A DNA stretch of 59,449 nucleotides. Origin: an uncultured Bacillota bacterium. Lineage in GTDB: Bacteria > Bacillota_I > Bacilli_A > RFN20 > CAG-449. Position numbers and translations under genes: made by a program. The notes under the pieces were generated by a model. It ran no database searches. It worked only from the letters and a program-made list of their open reading frames with translations, and was not told where the DNA came from. This document shows positions 8,296 to 17,578 of this stretch, piece by piece. Where the stretch lies: NCBI GenBank assembly GCA_902493275.1, contig CABUOQ010000007.1, positions 1 through 59,449 on the forward strand. The letters run 5' to 3'. Position 1 is the first letter of the stretch. Every line of letters begins with the position of its first letter.

Positions 8296-9909
8296 ATGGC
8301 ACTAAAAAACATATATGAAATCGCAAAAAAAATAAATATTGATGAAAAATATATTGAACCTTATGGAAAATATAAGGCAAAGATAAGCTTAGATTTATTT
8401 TCTGACATTAAGGATAATCCAGATGGCAAATTAGTTTTAGTTACCGCTATTACACCAACTAAAGCCGGTGAAGGGAAAACAACTACTACGATAGCCTTAT
8501 TAGATGGATTAAATAGAATTGGAATTAAAGCTATAGCAGCTTTAAGAGAACCTTCTTTAGGACCAGTTTTTGGTTTGAAGGGTGGTGCTACTGGTGGTGG
8601 CAAAGTTACAATAGAACCAAGCGAAGACATAAATCTTCATTTTACTGGTGATATGCATGCTTTAACTTCTTCAATTAATTTGATTTCAGCAGTATTAGAT
8701 AATCATATATATCAAGGAAATGAATTAAATATCGACCCAGAAAAAGTGGTTTGGAAAAGAGCAATTGATATGAATGATCGCACATTGCGAGATATTATCA
8801 TAGGATGTGGTCCAAAGACAAATGGTATTGAAAGAAAAGATGGCTTTATTATTACAGTTGCTTCAGAGATGATGGCAGTTTTTTGCTTATCTTCTTCAAA
8901 GGATGATTTTATTAATCGTATCAGCAAAATTATTGTGGCATATACATATGATGATAAACCTGTAACCATTAAAGATTTAAAAATAACTAATGCGATTATG
9001 AAATTGATGGATCAAGCGATGATGCCTAATTTAGTTCAAACCCAAGAGAATAATCCATCGTTAGTGCATGGTGGACCTTTTGCAAATATCGCTCATGGAT
9101 GCAATTCAATATTAGCGACTAAAATGGCACTTAAATTAGCGGATGTAGTTGTTACAGAAGCGGGATTTGGTGGAGATTTAGGAGCAGAAAAATTCTTGGA
9201 TATCAAATGTCAAGAAGCAAACTTAAATCCAGCTTTAGTAGTTGTTGTTGCCACTATTAGAGCGCTGAAAATGCATGGTGGACAAGCATTAGAAAATTTA
9301 AAAGAAAAAAATGTTGAAGCATTATCAATTGGTATTAGCAATTTAAAACAACATCTTGAAAATATGGCTAAATATGGATTGGATGAAGTAGTTGCTATAA
9401 ATCATTTTGAAAGTGATGATCAAGAAGAAATTGACTTTTTAAAAAATTGGTGTAAAGAAAATAATTATCGAGTAGCATTCTTAGATGGATTTATAAAAGG
9501 TGGTGAAGGAGCGATAGAACTTGCTGAATTGGTAAAGAAGACTTTAAAAGAAGATAAATCATCATATCATCCGTTGTATTTAAGAACTTTACCATTAAAA
9601 GCAAAAATAGAAAAAATTGCTAAAGAAATTTATCGCTGTGATGAGGTTGTTTATTCTCAAGAAGCTGAAGATGATTTACTTAAATATGAAAAATTGGGAT
9701 TTAATGACGCCTATATTTGTATGGCCAAAACACCTAATTCATTTTCGGATAATCCAAATTTGTTAAATGCACCAAGGGGTTTTAAGATAAATATTAGGAA
9801 AGTCAATCTCTCTGCTGGAGCTAATTTTGTTATTCCTCTAACAGGAACAATATTGACCTTACCAGGACTACCAAAAGTTCCTGCAGCAGTCAAGATGGAG
9901 AAGGAATAA
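8296..9909 (+). CDS. fhs: Formate--tetrahydrofolate ligase
   Basis: ATP-dependent synthesis of 10-formyl-THF from formate and THF. The 537-residue protein is slightly shorter than the usual ~555. The P-loop region TPTKAGEGKTTTT begins at residue 53, followed by REPSLGPVFGLKGGATGGG and the FTGDMHA stretch, both strongly conserved in the family. The C-terminal LPGLPKVPAA is also typical. The stop codon overlaps the folD start (TAATG). Paired with FolD, it links formate with methenyl- and methylene-THF for purine, fMet and thymidylate synthesis. Confidence 0.97.
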   Translation: MALKNIYEIAKKINIDEKYIEPYGKYKAKISLDLFSDIKDNPDGKLVLVTAITPTKAGEGKTTTTIALLDGLNRIGIKAIAALREPSLGPVFGLKGGATGGGKVTIEPSEDINLHFTGDMHALTSSINLISAVLDNHIYQGNELNIDPEKVVWKRAIDMNDRTLRDIIIGCGPKTNGIERKDGFIITVASEMMAVFCLSSSKDDFINRISKIIVAYTYDDKPVTIKDLKITNAIMKLMDQAMMPNLVQTQENNPSLVHGGPFANIAHGCNSILATKMALKLADVVVTEAGFGGDLGAEKFLDIKCQEANLNPALVVVVATIRALKMHGGQALENLKEKNVEALSIGISNLKQHLENMAKYGLDEVVAINHFESDDQEEIDFLKNWCKENNYRVAFLDGFIKGGEGAIELAELVKKTLKEDKSSYHPLYLRTLPLKAKIEKIAKEIYRCDEVVYSQEAEDDLLKYEKLGFNDAYICMAKTPNSFSDNPNLLNAPRGFKINIRKVNLSAGANFVIPLTGTILTLPGLPKVPAAVKMEKE

Positions 9910-10727
9910 TGGAATATATATCAGGAAAAGAAGTCGCCCAACAAATAAAAGAAAAAATAAAACTCGAAGTTAATAGTTTAGAAAGAAAACCATCTCTAGC
10001 AATTTTGTTAAATAAAGATGATGAATCTTCTAAAGGATATGTTAAAGCATTGAAGAAGACTGCCGATGAACTTTCTATTTTGGTAAATATTATCGAGATG
10101 GAACAAGAAGAAAGAAAGTATATTACAATGATTGAAACTTTAAATGAAGATGATAGTGTTGATGCTGTTTTAATAACAAGACCCTTAAATAATCTTGATG
10201 AAAATAAAATTATTTCAAAACTAAAATCATCAAAAGATGTTGATGGTATTGACCCTATCAATTTAGGAAAACTATTTACTGGTCAAGAGATAATTGTTCC
10301 TTCAACAGCGATGGCAATGATTAAGATGCTAGAATATTATGATATTCCTTTAAAAGGTAAAAATGTTTTGGTTGTTGGTAGATCTTTAAGTGTTGGTAAG
10401 CCAATGGCTTGTTTACTTTTAAATCGCCATGCTACGGTTAGCATCGCTCATTCAAGAACTGAAAATTTAAAGCAAATGCTAAATCAATATGACATAGTGA
10501 TTGCTGCTGTTGGTAAACCACATATTTTAGATGGTCATGACATGAAAGAGGGAGCAATTGTAATTGATGCGGGTATACATTATACTGAAGATGGAATTAA
10601 AGGTGACGTAAAACCGGCAGATAAACTAAAATATTTATCTAAAGTTCCTGGGGGAGTTGGTCCAATTACTACAGCTTGCTTAATGGAAAGTGTTTTGCAA
10701 TGTTATAAGGAAAATAATAATGGTTAA
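9909..10727 (+). CDS. folD: Bifunctional methylene-THF dehydrogenase / methenyl-THF cyclohydrolase FolD
   Basis: Interconverts 5,10-methylene-THF, 5,10-methenyl-THF and 10-formyl-THF, with NADP(+) usually the cofactor. The 272-residue length is typical or slightly short. The motifs DVDGI.P.NLGKL, the dinucleotide-binding VVGRSLSVGKP at about residue 155, and PGGVGPITTACLM are all present. The catalytic Lys region near the N-terminus reads GYVKALKKTA instead of the more usual YV..K; the Lys is retained. It starts inside the fhs stop and ends 8 bases inside the next small gene. Confidence 0.96.
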   Translation: MEYISGKEVAQQIKEKIKLEVNSLERKPSLAILLNKDDESSKGYVKALKKTADELSILVNIIEMEQEERKYITMIETLNEDDSVDAVLITRPLNNLDENKIISKLKSSKDVDGIDPINLGKLFTGQEIIVPSTAMAMIKMLEYYDIPLKGKNVLVVGRSLSVGKPMACLLLNRHATVSIAHSRTENLKQMLNQYDIVIAAVGKPHILDGHDMKEGAIVIDAGIHYTEDGIKGDVKPADKLKYLSKVPGGVGPITTACLMESVLQCYKENNNG

Positions 10728-10917
10728 AAATGAAGAATATGATATTGGTTCTATAGTGGAAATGCGTAAACCTCATCCATGTGTCTATAAAAGCAAGGAA
10801 TTTGAAGTTGTTCGTTTAGGGGCAGATATAAAAATTAGATGTTTGGGTTGTGGTAATATTTTAATGCTCACTAGAAATAATTTTAACGAGAAGGCTAAGA
10901 AAATTATAAAAAAATAA
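10720..10917 (+). CDS. DUF951 family protein
   Basis: A 65-residue cytosolic protein. The sequence IGSIVEMRKPHPC, then GADIKIRCLGCGNILML, is the hallmark of the DUF951 family, small conserved Firmicutes proteins of unknown function, possibly nucleic-acid or zinc binding through the CLGCG pair. The ATG at 10720 gives the family's usual N-terminus; an upstream in-frame GTG at 10690 lies deep inside folD. It overlaps the folD stop by 8 bases, so translation is probably coupled. It closes the operon; a terminator-like hairpin follows at 10921. Confidence 0.85.
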   Translation: MVKNEEYDIGSIVEMRKPHPCVYKSKEFEVVRLGADIKIRCLGCGNILMLTRNNFNEKAKKIIKK

Positions 10918-10920
10918 CTT

Positions 10921-10955
10921 AAAGTCTCTATATAGATAAATGTAGAGGCTTTTTT
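10921..10955 (+). terminator. Terminator hairpin that also contains the next gene's ribosome binding site
   Basis: Arms at 10921-10930 and 10943-10952 pair over 10 bp with one G-U pair, followed by T6. The right arm holds AGAGG (10944-10948), 8 bases before the ATG at 10957, and no other binding site is available. The hairpin could both end the folD transcript and hide the Shine-Dalgarno of the ABC gene. A very similar element precedes comFA at 27107. Confidence 0.7.
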
Positions 10956-10956
10956 A

Positions 10957-12957
10957 ATGTTAGAGATTATAAATGGTAAAAAAATATATGATGGACGAGT
11001 TATTTTTGAAAAGTTAAATATTCGTTTTCCTAATAAAGGGGTCTTTATGATTTTAGGCCCATCTGGATGTGGAAAGTCTACTTTATTAAATGTTTTATCC
11101 GGGTTAGAAAAATTAGACGAAGGTATCATAAAATATAATGGTAAAACATTAAAAAATGATGCTTTATTTCTTAATTTTAGAAGAAAACATCTTGCTTTTC
11201 TTTTTCAAGATTATGGTTTAATAGATAATTACAGCATATATCAAAATATTAATTTTCCTTTGATGATACAAGATGTTTTTTTGCCAAAAACTAAAATAAA
11301 ACAGTGTTTAAAAAAAGTGAATTTAAATAAAAACATTAATATTAAATGTCAATACCTTTCAGGAGGGGAAAAACAAAGAGTCGCCCTTGCAAGAGTGTTG
11401 ATAAGCGATAGTGATATCATCTTATGCGATGAACCAAGTGGCTCTTTAGATAAAGAAAACTCTATAAATACTTTCTTGATTTTAAAAGAATTGTCCAAGA
11501 CAAAACTGATTATATGCGTATCACATGATATCGATTTAGCTAATAAATATGGTGATTATATCTATGAGTTTAATCGACAAAAAGATTTTTATTTTGATGG
11601 AGAAAATATTAAAGATAAAAACATCAAAAAAATAAAAAATATTTCTATAAAAGATAGCGTATCTCTATCACTATCGTCATTAATCTATCGTAATGGAAGA
11701 TCATTATTATCTACATTAGCATGCAGTGTAGTAATTCTTTTTTTAATTTTAACGATGAGCTTTTCAAGTAGTTTAACAACATCTATTTCTAAAAATATGA
11801 CACGATATTTAAATTATAATCAATTGACGATAATTGATAGTGAATCATCACCTTTAGGTAATTCTGGTTTTTCATTAGTAAAGATGAGAAGACCGAATAA
11901 AGAAAAACTTTTAACTTTGTTAAATGGCTATCATTTTCAATTAAACTATAATTTCGATTATTTATTTTCTTCTGCAAAAATTTTAGTTGATAATAAGGAG
12001 AAACAATTTTATTTTAAACCGATTAGTTTTATTAGTGATGGAAAGTTTTCTTATTTAGAAAGAACTTTTAAAACAATGAAAATCGATGAAGTAATTATTA
12101 ATAAAAAAAGTGAAGAGTTAATGAAACATTCATTATCATTAAAGCTTAAGCAGACATTTGAGACACGTAATAATTTGTATAATAAATCAACAGATATCTT
12201 AAATTTAGAGTTGGAATTAAAAGTCATCGAGGTTGTGGATGAATTTGATTTTATGTCAATACCAATAATATATTATTCATACGATGCTTATCAGCAATAT
12301 CTCATGAATTTACAAATGGATAATGCTTCGCAAATATTTAATAGATCAGTGACATATTATGATCGTCTTTCGATTTTATCTAATGATGATGAAGATGTTT
12401 CCAGTTATTCTTTTTTGTTATTCGTGGATGAGCATGAGGTTGTCAATATCCATGATAAGCTAGTACAAAGTGGTTATGAAGTTGATTCATTTCCTTTACA
12501 AAACAGTAAAAATCTCATCGATATATTATCTTCAATACGGACGATTTTATTTATTTTCGGCATTCTTTCAATAGTAATAGTTATATTCTTAACTGGAATG
12601 ATTATGTATTCTAATGTCATTGACCGTAAAAAGGAGATAGGAATATTTCATGTAATTGGATTAACTAAACATCAAATTAATTTTATAGTTTGCTTTGATG
12701 GGATAATATTAGGTTTCATAAGCGCTGCTGTAGCAGTGATTGGTACTCCGTTTTTGATGGATAAAATAAATTTAATACTAGAAAAATATATTAGAATTAA
12801 TAATTTTTTGTTTGTCCCTTATATTAATTTTGGAACACCATTTAATTGTTTTTATTCGATTATTATTTTAGTTTCTACAGCTTTAGGTGTGCTTTTAGGT
12901 TACATTCCTAGCTACATAATTAATAAAAATAGAATATGCGATATTTTAAGAGATTAA
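10957..12957 (+). CDS. ABC transporter, ATPase fused to FtsX/MacB-type permease (first of pair)
   Basis: The 666-residue fusion has an N-terminal ABC ATPase of about 215 residues: Walker A GPSGCGKST, signature SGGEKQRVALARV, Walker B with CDEPSGSLD. It is followed by an FtsX-type permease: one membrane segment at about 245-265, a large external region to about 520, then three membrane segments in the last 140 residues with the NVIDRKKEIGIFHVIGLTK cytoplasmic loop typical of FtsX permeases. Such MacB-like proteins usually act as mechanotransmitters or exporters of peptides or lipoproteins, or in antibiotic resistance, not as importers. The partner gene starts 3 bases after its stop and has the same architecture, so a heterodimer is likely. 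The substrate is unknown. Confidence 0.85.
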   Translation: MLEIINGKKIYDGRVIFEKLNIRFPNKGVFMILGPSGCGKSTLLNVLSGLEKLDEGIIKYNGKTLKNDALFLNFRRKHLAFLFQDYGLIDNYSIYQNINFPLMIQDVFLPKTKIKQCLKKVNLNKNINIKCQYLSGGEKQRVALARVLISDSDIILCDEPSGSLDKENSINTFLILKELSKTKLIICVSHDIDLANKYGDYIYEFNRQKDFYFDGENIKDKNIKKIKNISIKDSVSLSLSSLIYRNGRSLLSTLACSVVILFLILTMSFSSSLTTSISKNMTRYLNYNQLTIIDSESSPLGNSGFSLVKMRRPNKEKLLTLLNGYHFQLNYNFDYLFSSAKILVDNKEKQFYFKPISFISDGKFSYLERTFKTMKIDEVIINKKSEELMKHSLSLKLKQTFETRNNLYNKSTDILNLELELKVIEVVDEFDFMSIPIIYYSYDAYQQYLMNLQMDNASQIFNRSVTYYDRLSILSNDDEDVSSYSFLLFVDEHEVVNIHDKLVQSGYEVDSFPLQNSKNLIDILSSIRTILFIFGILSIVIVIFLTGMIMYSNVIDRKKEIGIFHVIGLTKHQINFIVCFDGIILGFISAAVAVIGTPFLMDKINLILEKYIRINNFLFVPYINFGTPFNCFYSIIILVSTALGVLLGYIPSYIINKNRICDILRD

Positions 12958-12960
12958 TAT

Positions 12961-15726
12961 ATGATAGAGATTAAAAATCTTAGTAAAAAATTTCAAAATC
13001 AAGTTGTTTTAGAAAAAGTTAATTTAAAACTTCCTAATAGAGGCTTAATAGCGTTAATTGGAGCCTCAGGAGAAGGAAAATCAACTTTGTTAAACATTTT
13101 ATCGATGCTTGATTTAGACTATGAAGGGGAACTTTATATTGATGAAAGAAATTATCGAAGCATTCAAGATTTAGAGCAGTTCCGCTTTAATAATTTTGGG
13201 TTTGTCTTTCAAAATTACTCTTTGTTTAATTTAATGTCAATTAAAGATAATATTCTTCTTAATGACAAAGATGAATTATCTAGTCAAATAAAATTAAAAA
13301 ATGTCTTAGAAAAAGTAGCGATAGAATTAGATGTTAATAAATTAGTTAATACTCTTTCAGGTGGAGAAAAGCAAAGGATAGCTATAGCTAGAGCATTATA
13401 TCTTGAACCAAGGATACTATTTTGTGATGAGCCAACAGGTGCGCTTGATGAAGATAATAAAAAAAATATTATGGAGTTATTAAAAAAAATATCTAAAGAC
13501 ATTTTAGTGGTAATTGTTTCTCATGAACAAGACCTGATAGAATTATATGCAGACTCGATATATCAAATTGAGAATCATCAATTAATAAAAAAATATATGA
13601 TGATGGATAATAATGAATCGGTGAAAATAACCCATAAAGATAATAGTTTAAGATTGTCGAATATGTTTCATTATGTAAAGACTAATTTAAAAAATAAGAA
13701 ATATCGAACTACAATTGCCACTAGTTCTATTGCTTCGGGGTTAATATGTATTGGAATCGCTTTAGTATTAACAAGTATTGTCGGTGATAATATTAAAAAT
13801 TCATTGTCATCTTTGATGGATAATAAATCATTTGTCATCCAAAATAAGGAAAAAGAAGAAGCTTTAAATGAAGTATATAGTGCACCAGAGCCTAATTTAT
13901 TAGAGATGATGAGCTCATATCCAAAGTATATACATGGTATTGGCAGATGCTATATATCTAATTTTGAAGAACAATTTCCTCAAGCTAATTATTGCTCTTT
14001 TGTATCGGGGAGATATCATGTTAGTTTTTCTGAATTAAGTATAAGATCAATCAATGAATATGCCTGGTGTGAAGACTATGACACCATGTATCCTTATAAT
14101 TGCTATAACTTAAAAGATGATGAAGTTGTTATTTCTTTAAGAGAAAAAGATGTAAAAAGAATTAATCGAGCCTTATATTTGAAAGATGATAAGGTTGAAA
14201 CGTTATCATCTTATTTGCTGATGAATGAATTAAACTTTGTCTTTTATTTTCAAAATGATGAATGGTCTTATAAAGATGAAGTGTTTTTAAGATGCAAAGC
14301 GTTTGTAATTGATGATAATATCGGACTAATTCATTCTAGCCATAATTGGAATGAATATATTTTAGAAAAAATAATGCATTTTAAGGTGACAGATGATTTA
14401 GTCGCTAGTAATGCTATCCCTTGGACATTTAAAAAAGTATATTTTTTGAAAACACATTTTGCCATGCAGTATGAAACTGCAAAACTATTGATGAATGATA
14501 AGAGATTTCAAATATTTAGATTCGGCTTTGTTGATGAGTTTGAAAAGAATCTAAAAAGAAAAGATCGGATATATGTGATAACTCATAAAAATAATGGGGT
14601 TAGCCTATCTTTTTTAAATGAAATTATGATTGATGAAGAATTATCTTCTTATACTTTAAGTGTTCCCGAGACATATTTAGTTTTACCAGGATTAATGATA
14701 AGTGGATTTTCTAGGCCCTGTTTTATTTCTTCAAAAAAAGATGATCTTTTAAAAATTAATGATTTATACACAATTAGCGAGACAGATATCAATAAGACCC
14801 CATTATATCAAGATGAATTAAACATAGTTTATGGTGGACTTGCAGATATTACCAATAAAGATAATTTAAAATATCAGCCCCAAGAAGATATAAATAATAT
14901 TTATGGAAGAAAGGCTAATGGTTATGAAGAAATAGTCATTTCTTCTAAAATAGCTAGGCAATTATTCCCTAATATGGAACTTAAAAATGTGTTGAATAGC
15001 AAAATAAATTTTATGATTAATAAGAGTTCTTTATATGATGGTTCTAATTATTATAATGATTTTAATTTATGCGAATTAAATATCGTAGGTATCGTAATTG
15101 AAGAAGAAAAAAATGTTATTTATCATGATAATCAATGGAATATTTTTTTCTTTGCGCAATATTTAGATTTTTCTTTGCCAGATTTAAAAATAGATGGAGC
15201 GCTTTTTCATTTTGATAAAAATATCGACGAACGACTATTAAAAAACTTGAGTTTAAAATATGATAAATATCAGTTTTTGAATTCGACTTTAGATATTTCT
15301 TCAAGTATTGATAGAGTTGTATATTATATAGATTTAGGATTAATAGCTTTTTCTTTGATTGCTATATTTTCTTCAATTCTTATGACAATCTTAGTTATCT
15401 ATTTATTTATTGTTGAAAATAGAAGAGAAATTGGATTATTAAAAGCTCTAGGAATAAAAAAAATTTCGATTAGATTGTTATTTATTTTATTTTCTTTAGT
15501 CTTGTCACTTATTGCTTTTTTTTATTCAAGTATAATCTTGTTTATAAATGAAGGAGTTATTTGTTATGCTTTATCATCGTCGTTAAAATATTTTTCTTTA
15601 AAAGCATATTTTAAGGCTCTAGGATTTATGAGCTTAATTATTTTTTCTCTTGCATTAATTATTGGAGGGATTTCTTCTTTAAAGGCTTTGAAATACGATC
15701 CGATTAAAGTGTTAAAAGAAAAATGA
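12961..15726 (+). CDS. ABC transporter, ATPase fused to FtsX/MacB-type permease (second of pair)
   Basis: The 921-residue partner of the preceding gene has the same layout with a much larger external part. ATPase: Walker A GASGEGKST at about residue 34, signature SGGEKQRIAIARA, Walker B CDEPTGALD. First membrane segment at about 255-275, an external region of about 500 residues, then three C-terminal membrane segments with ENRREIGLLKALGIKK, the conserved FtsX loop. The external domain matches no family I recognise and probably defines the ligand or partner. Translation is likely coupled, as the gap is 3 bases. A role in peptide export or resistance is inferred from family and from the adjacent exporters. 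Confidence 0.85.
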   Translation: MIEIKNLSKKFQNQVVLEKVNLKLPNRGLIALIGASGEGKSTLLNILSMLDLDYEGELYIDERNYRSIQDLEQFRFNNFGFVFQNYSLFNLMSIKDNILLNDKDELSSQIKLKNVLEKVAIELDVNKLVNTLSGGEKQRIAIARALYLEPRILFCDEPTGALDEDNKKNIMELLKKISKDILVVIVSHEQDLIELYADSIYQIENHQLIKKYMMMDNNESVKITHKDNSLRLSNMFHYVKTNLKNKKYRTTIATSSIASGLICIGIALVLTSIVGDNIKNSLSSLMDNKSFVIQNKEKEEALNEVYSAPEPNLLEMMSSYPKYIHGIGRCYISNFEEQFPQANYCSFVSGRYHVSFSELSIRSINEYAWCEDYDTMYPYNCYNLKDDEVVISLREKDVKRINRALYLKDDKVETLSSYLLMNELNFVFYFQNDEWSYKDEVFLRCKAFVIDDNIGLIHSSHNWNEYILEKIMHFKVTDDLVASNAIPWTFKKVYFLKTHFAMQYETAKLLMNDKRFQIFRFGFVDEFEKNLKRKDRIYVITHKNNGVSLSFLNEIMIDEELSSYTLSVPETYLVLPGLMISGFSRPCFISSKKDDLLKINDLYTISETDINKTPLYQDELNIVYGGLADITNKDNLKYQPQEDINNIYGRKANGYEEIVISSKIARQLFPNMELKNVLNSKINFMINKSSLYDGSNYYNDFNLCELNIVGIVIEEEKNVIYHDNQWNIFFFAQYLDFSLPDLKIDGALFHFDKNIDERLLKNLSLKYDKYQFLNSTLDISSSIDRVVYYIDLGLIAFSLIAIFSSILMTILVIYLFIVENRREIGLLKALGIKKISIRLLFILFSLVLSLIAFFYSSIILFINEGVICYALSSSLKYFSLKAYFKALGFMSLIIFSLALIIGGISSLKALKYDPIKVLKEK

Positions 15727-15789
15727 AAAGTTAACATATAGTTAAATTTTTCTGGTTATTGTAATACTAATTGTAAAGGATTTTTTAAT

Positions 15790-17577
15790 ATGATTAGATT
15801 AATGAAATATTTGAAAAAGAAAGATGTAATCTTTGTCATAATAGTAACTATACTTGTGGTACTACAGGTATATTTAGAATTGAAAATGCCTGACTATTCA
15901 ATGCAGTTAACTTCAATTTTGGCTCTTAATAATGTGGAGATGAAAGATGTTTTATATAATGGAGGAATGATGTTATTATGCGCTTTTGCAATAATGCTTT
16001 TAGCAATTATATGCAGTTATTTAGCTGCGAGAATATTATCTAATTTTGGTAAAAATTTAAGAGAGAACTTGTTTAAAAAAATTGAAGGGTTTTCATCTGA
16101 AGAAATCAATGGCTTTTCAACTGCATCGCTTATAACTCGTTCGACAAATGATGTAGTACAAATGCAAAATTTTATATCTATGGGACTACAGCTAATTATA
16201 CGTGCACCCGTAATGGCAATAATGGGACTCATAAAAATTTCTTCAACTTCTATATATTGGACTAACGCGACATTGATAGCAATTTGCATTATTCTAGCGG
16301 TGGTAATTATCATTATTTGTACTTGCTTACCAAAATTCAAAAAGATTCAAAAATTAACAGATAATCTTAATAATGCGGTTCGAGAAAATATAACAGGAGT
16401 AAGAGTCATTAGAGCGTTTAATGCAGAAGATTACCAAGAAGATAAGTTTGAAAAAGTGAATAGTGAAATAACAAAGACTCAATTGTTTACAAATCGAATT
16501 ATGGGAGTACTTTCACCTACTATGACGATTGTTATGCAAGGACTTGTCTTAGTTATATATATAATCGCAGGATATTTAATTAACAATATTGAGCTATCAA
16601 AAGCTTTATCATTAGAAGAATTTGAACTTGGTATGATAAAACGAAGTCAATTATTAGGGCAGATGACTGCTTTTACAACATATGCGATGAAAATAGTTAT
16701 GTCATTTATGATGCTAGTGATGATTTTTATCATCTTGCCTAGAATAATTGTTTCATCAAAAAGAATCAATGAAGTACTTGATACTAAGACTAAAATAATT
16801 GATGGATTGTCTATTGAAGAAGATTCACATCAAGGTAAAATTGTCTTTGATAATGTAAATTTTTCTTATCCTAATGCCTCTTCATATGCTTTAAGAGATA
16901 TATGTTTAGAAATTAATCCAGGAGAGACAATTGCATTTATCGGGGCAACCGGATCAGGAAAGACAACTTTAGTTAATTTGTTAAATAGGTTTTATGATGT
17001 TTCTATAGGACAAATATTGATTGATGACATAAATGTTAAAGATTATAAGATAAAAGATTTAAATGATAAGATTTCACTTGCCAGTCAAAAAGCGGTTATG
17101 TTTAAGGGGACGATTAAAGATAATATTGCTTATGGAGTTGAAGATGAAAAAATAGATGTTGAAAGAATAAATGAGGCATTAAAAGTTGCTTGTGCTGAAG
17201 AATTTGTTTCAAAATTGGATAACGGAATTGATTCTAAAGTTGCTCAAGGAGGAACTAATTTTTCTGGAGGACAAAAACAAAGACTATCCATTGCCAGAGC
17301 AATTTATAAAAGATCAGAAATTCTTATATTTGATGATACTTTTTCGGCTTTAGATTATAAAACTGATCAACTTGTGAGAAGAAATATTAAACAATTTGCT
17401 AAGAACTCAACAATTATTATTGTTGCTCAAAGAATAGGTACGATTAAAAACGCAGATAAGATTGTAGTTTTAGATGATGGACAAATTGTAGGGATAGGTA
17501 CTCATGAAGAACTTATTGAAAATTGCCAACTCTATAAAGAGATAGCATTATCACAATTATCTAAGGAGGAACTATAA
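15790..17577 (+). CDS. ABC exporter half-transporter with degenerate ATP site (heterodimer subunit A)
   Basis: The 595-residue half exporter has six membrane segments in residues 1-310 and a C-terminal nucleotide-binding domain. Walker A GATGSGKTT lies near 385 and the signature FSGGQKQRLS near 490. Two catalytic positions deviate. The Walker B glutamate is Asp (LIFDDTFSALD, about 515), and the switch histidine is Gln (VAQRIGTI, about 547). Such substitutions mark the non-catalytic site of heterodimeric exporters like BmrCD or TM287/288. The next gene encodes the matching canonical subunit one base later. Drug, lipid or peptide export is the family role; the substrate cannot be read from sequence. 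AAAGGA precedes the ATG. Confidence 0.9.
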   Translation: MIRLMKYLKKKDVIFVIIVTILVVLQVYLELKMPDYSMQLTSILALNNVEMKDVLYNGGMMLLCAFAIMLLAIICSYLAARILSNFGKNLRENLFKKIEGFSSEEINGFSTASLITRSTNDVVQMQNFISMGLQLIIRAPVMAIMGLIKISSTSIYWTNATLIAICIILAVVIIIICTCLPKFKKIQKLTDNLNNAVRENITGVRVIRAFNAEDYQEDKFEKVNSEITKTQLFTNRIMGVLSPTMTIVMQGLVLVIYIIAGYLINNIELSKALSLEEFELGMIKRSQLLGQMTAFTTYAMKIVMSFMMLVMIFIILPRIIVSSKRINEVLDTKTKIIDGLSIEEDSHQGKIVFDNVNFSYPNASSYALRDICLEINPGETIAFIGATGSGKTTLVNLLNRFYDVSIGQILIDDINVKDYKIKDLNDKISLASQKAVMFKGTIKDNIAYGVEDEKIDVERINEALKVACAEEFVSKLDNGIDSKVAQGGTNFSGGQKQRLSIARAIYKRSEILIFDDTFSALDYKTDQLVRRNIKQFAKNSTIIIVAQRIGTIKNADKIVVLDDGQIVGIGTHEELIENCQLYKEIALSQLSKEEL

Positions 17578-17578
17578 G

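Noticed and set aside
8296..10917. THF riboswitch for the fhs-folD genes
   Set aside because: No leader exists: fhs starts 2 bases after miaA and folD overlaps fhs.
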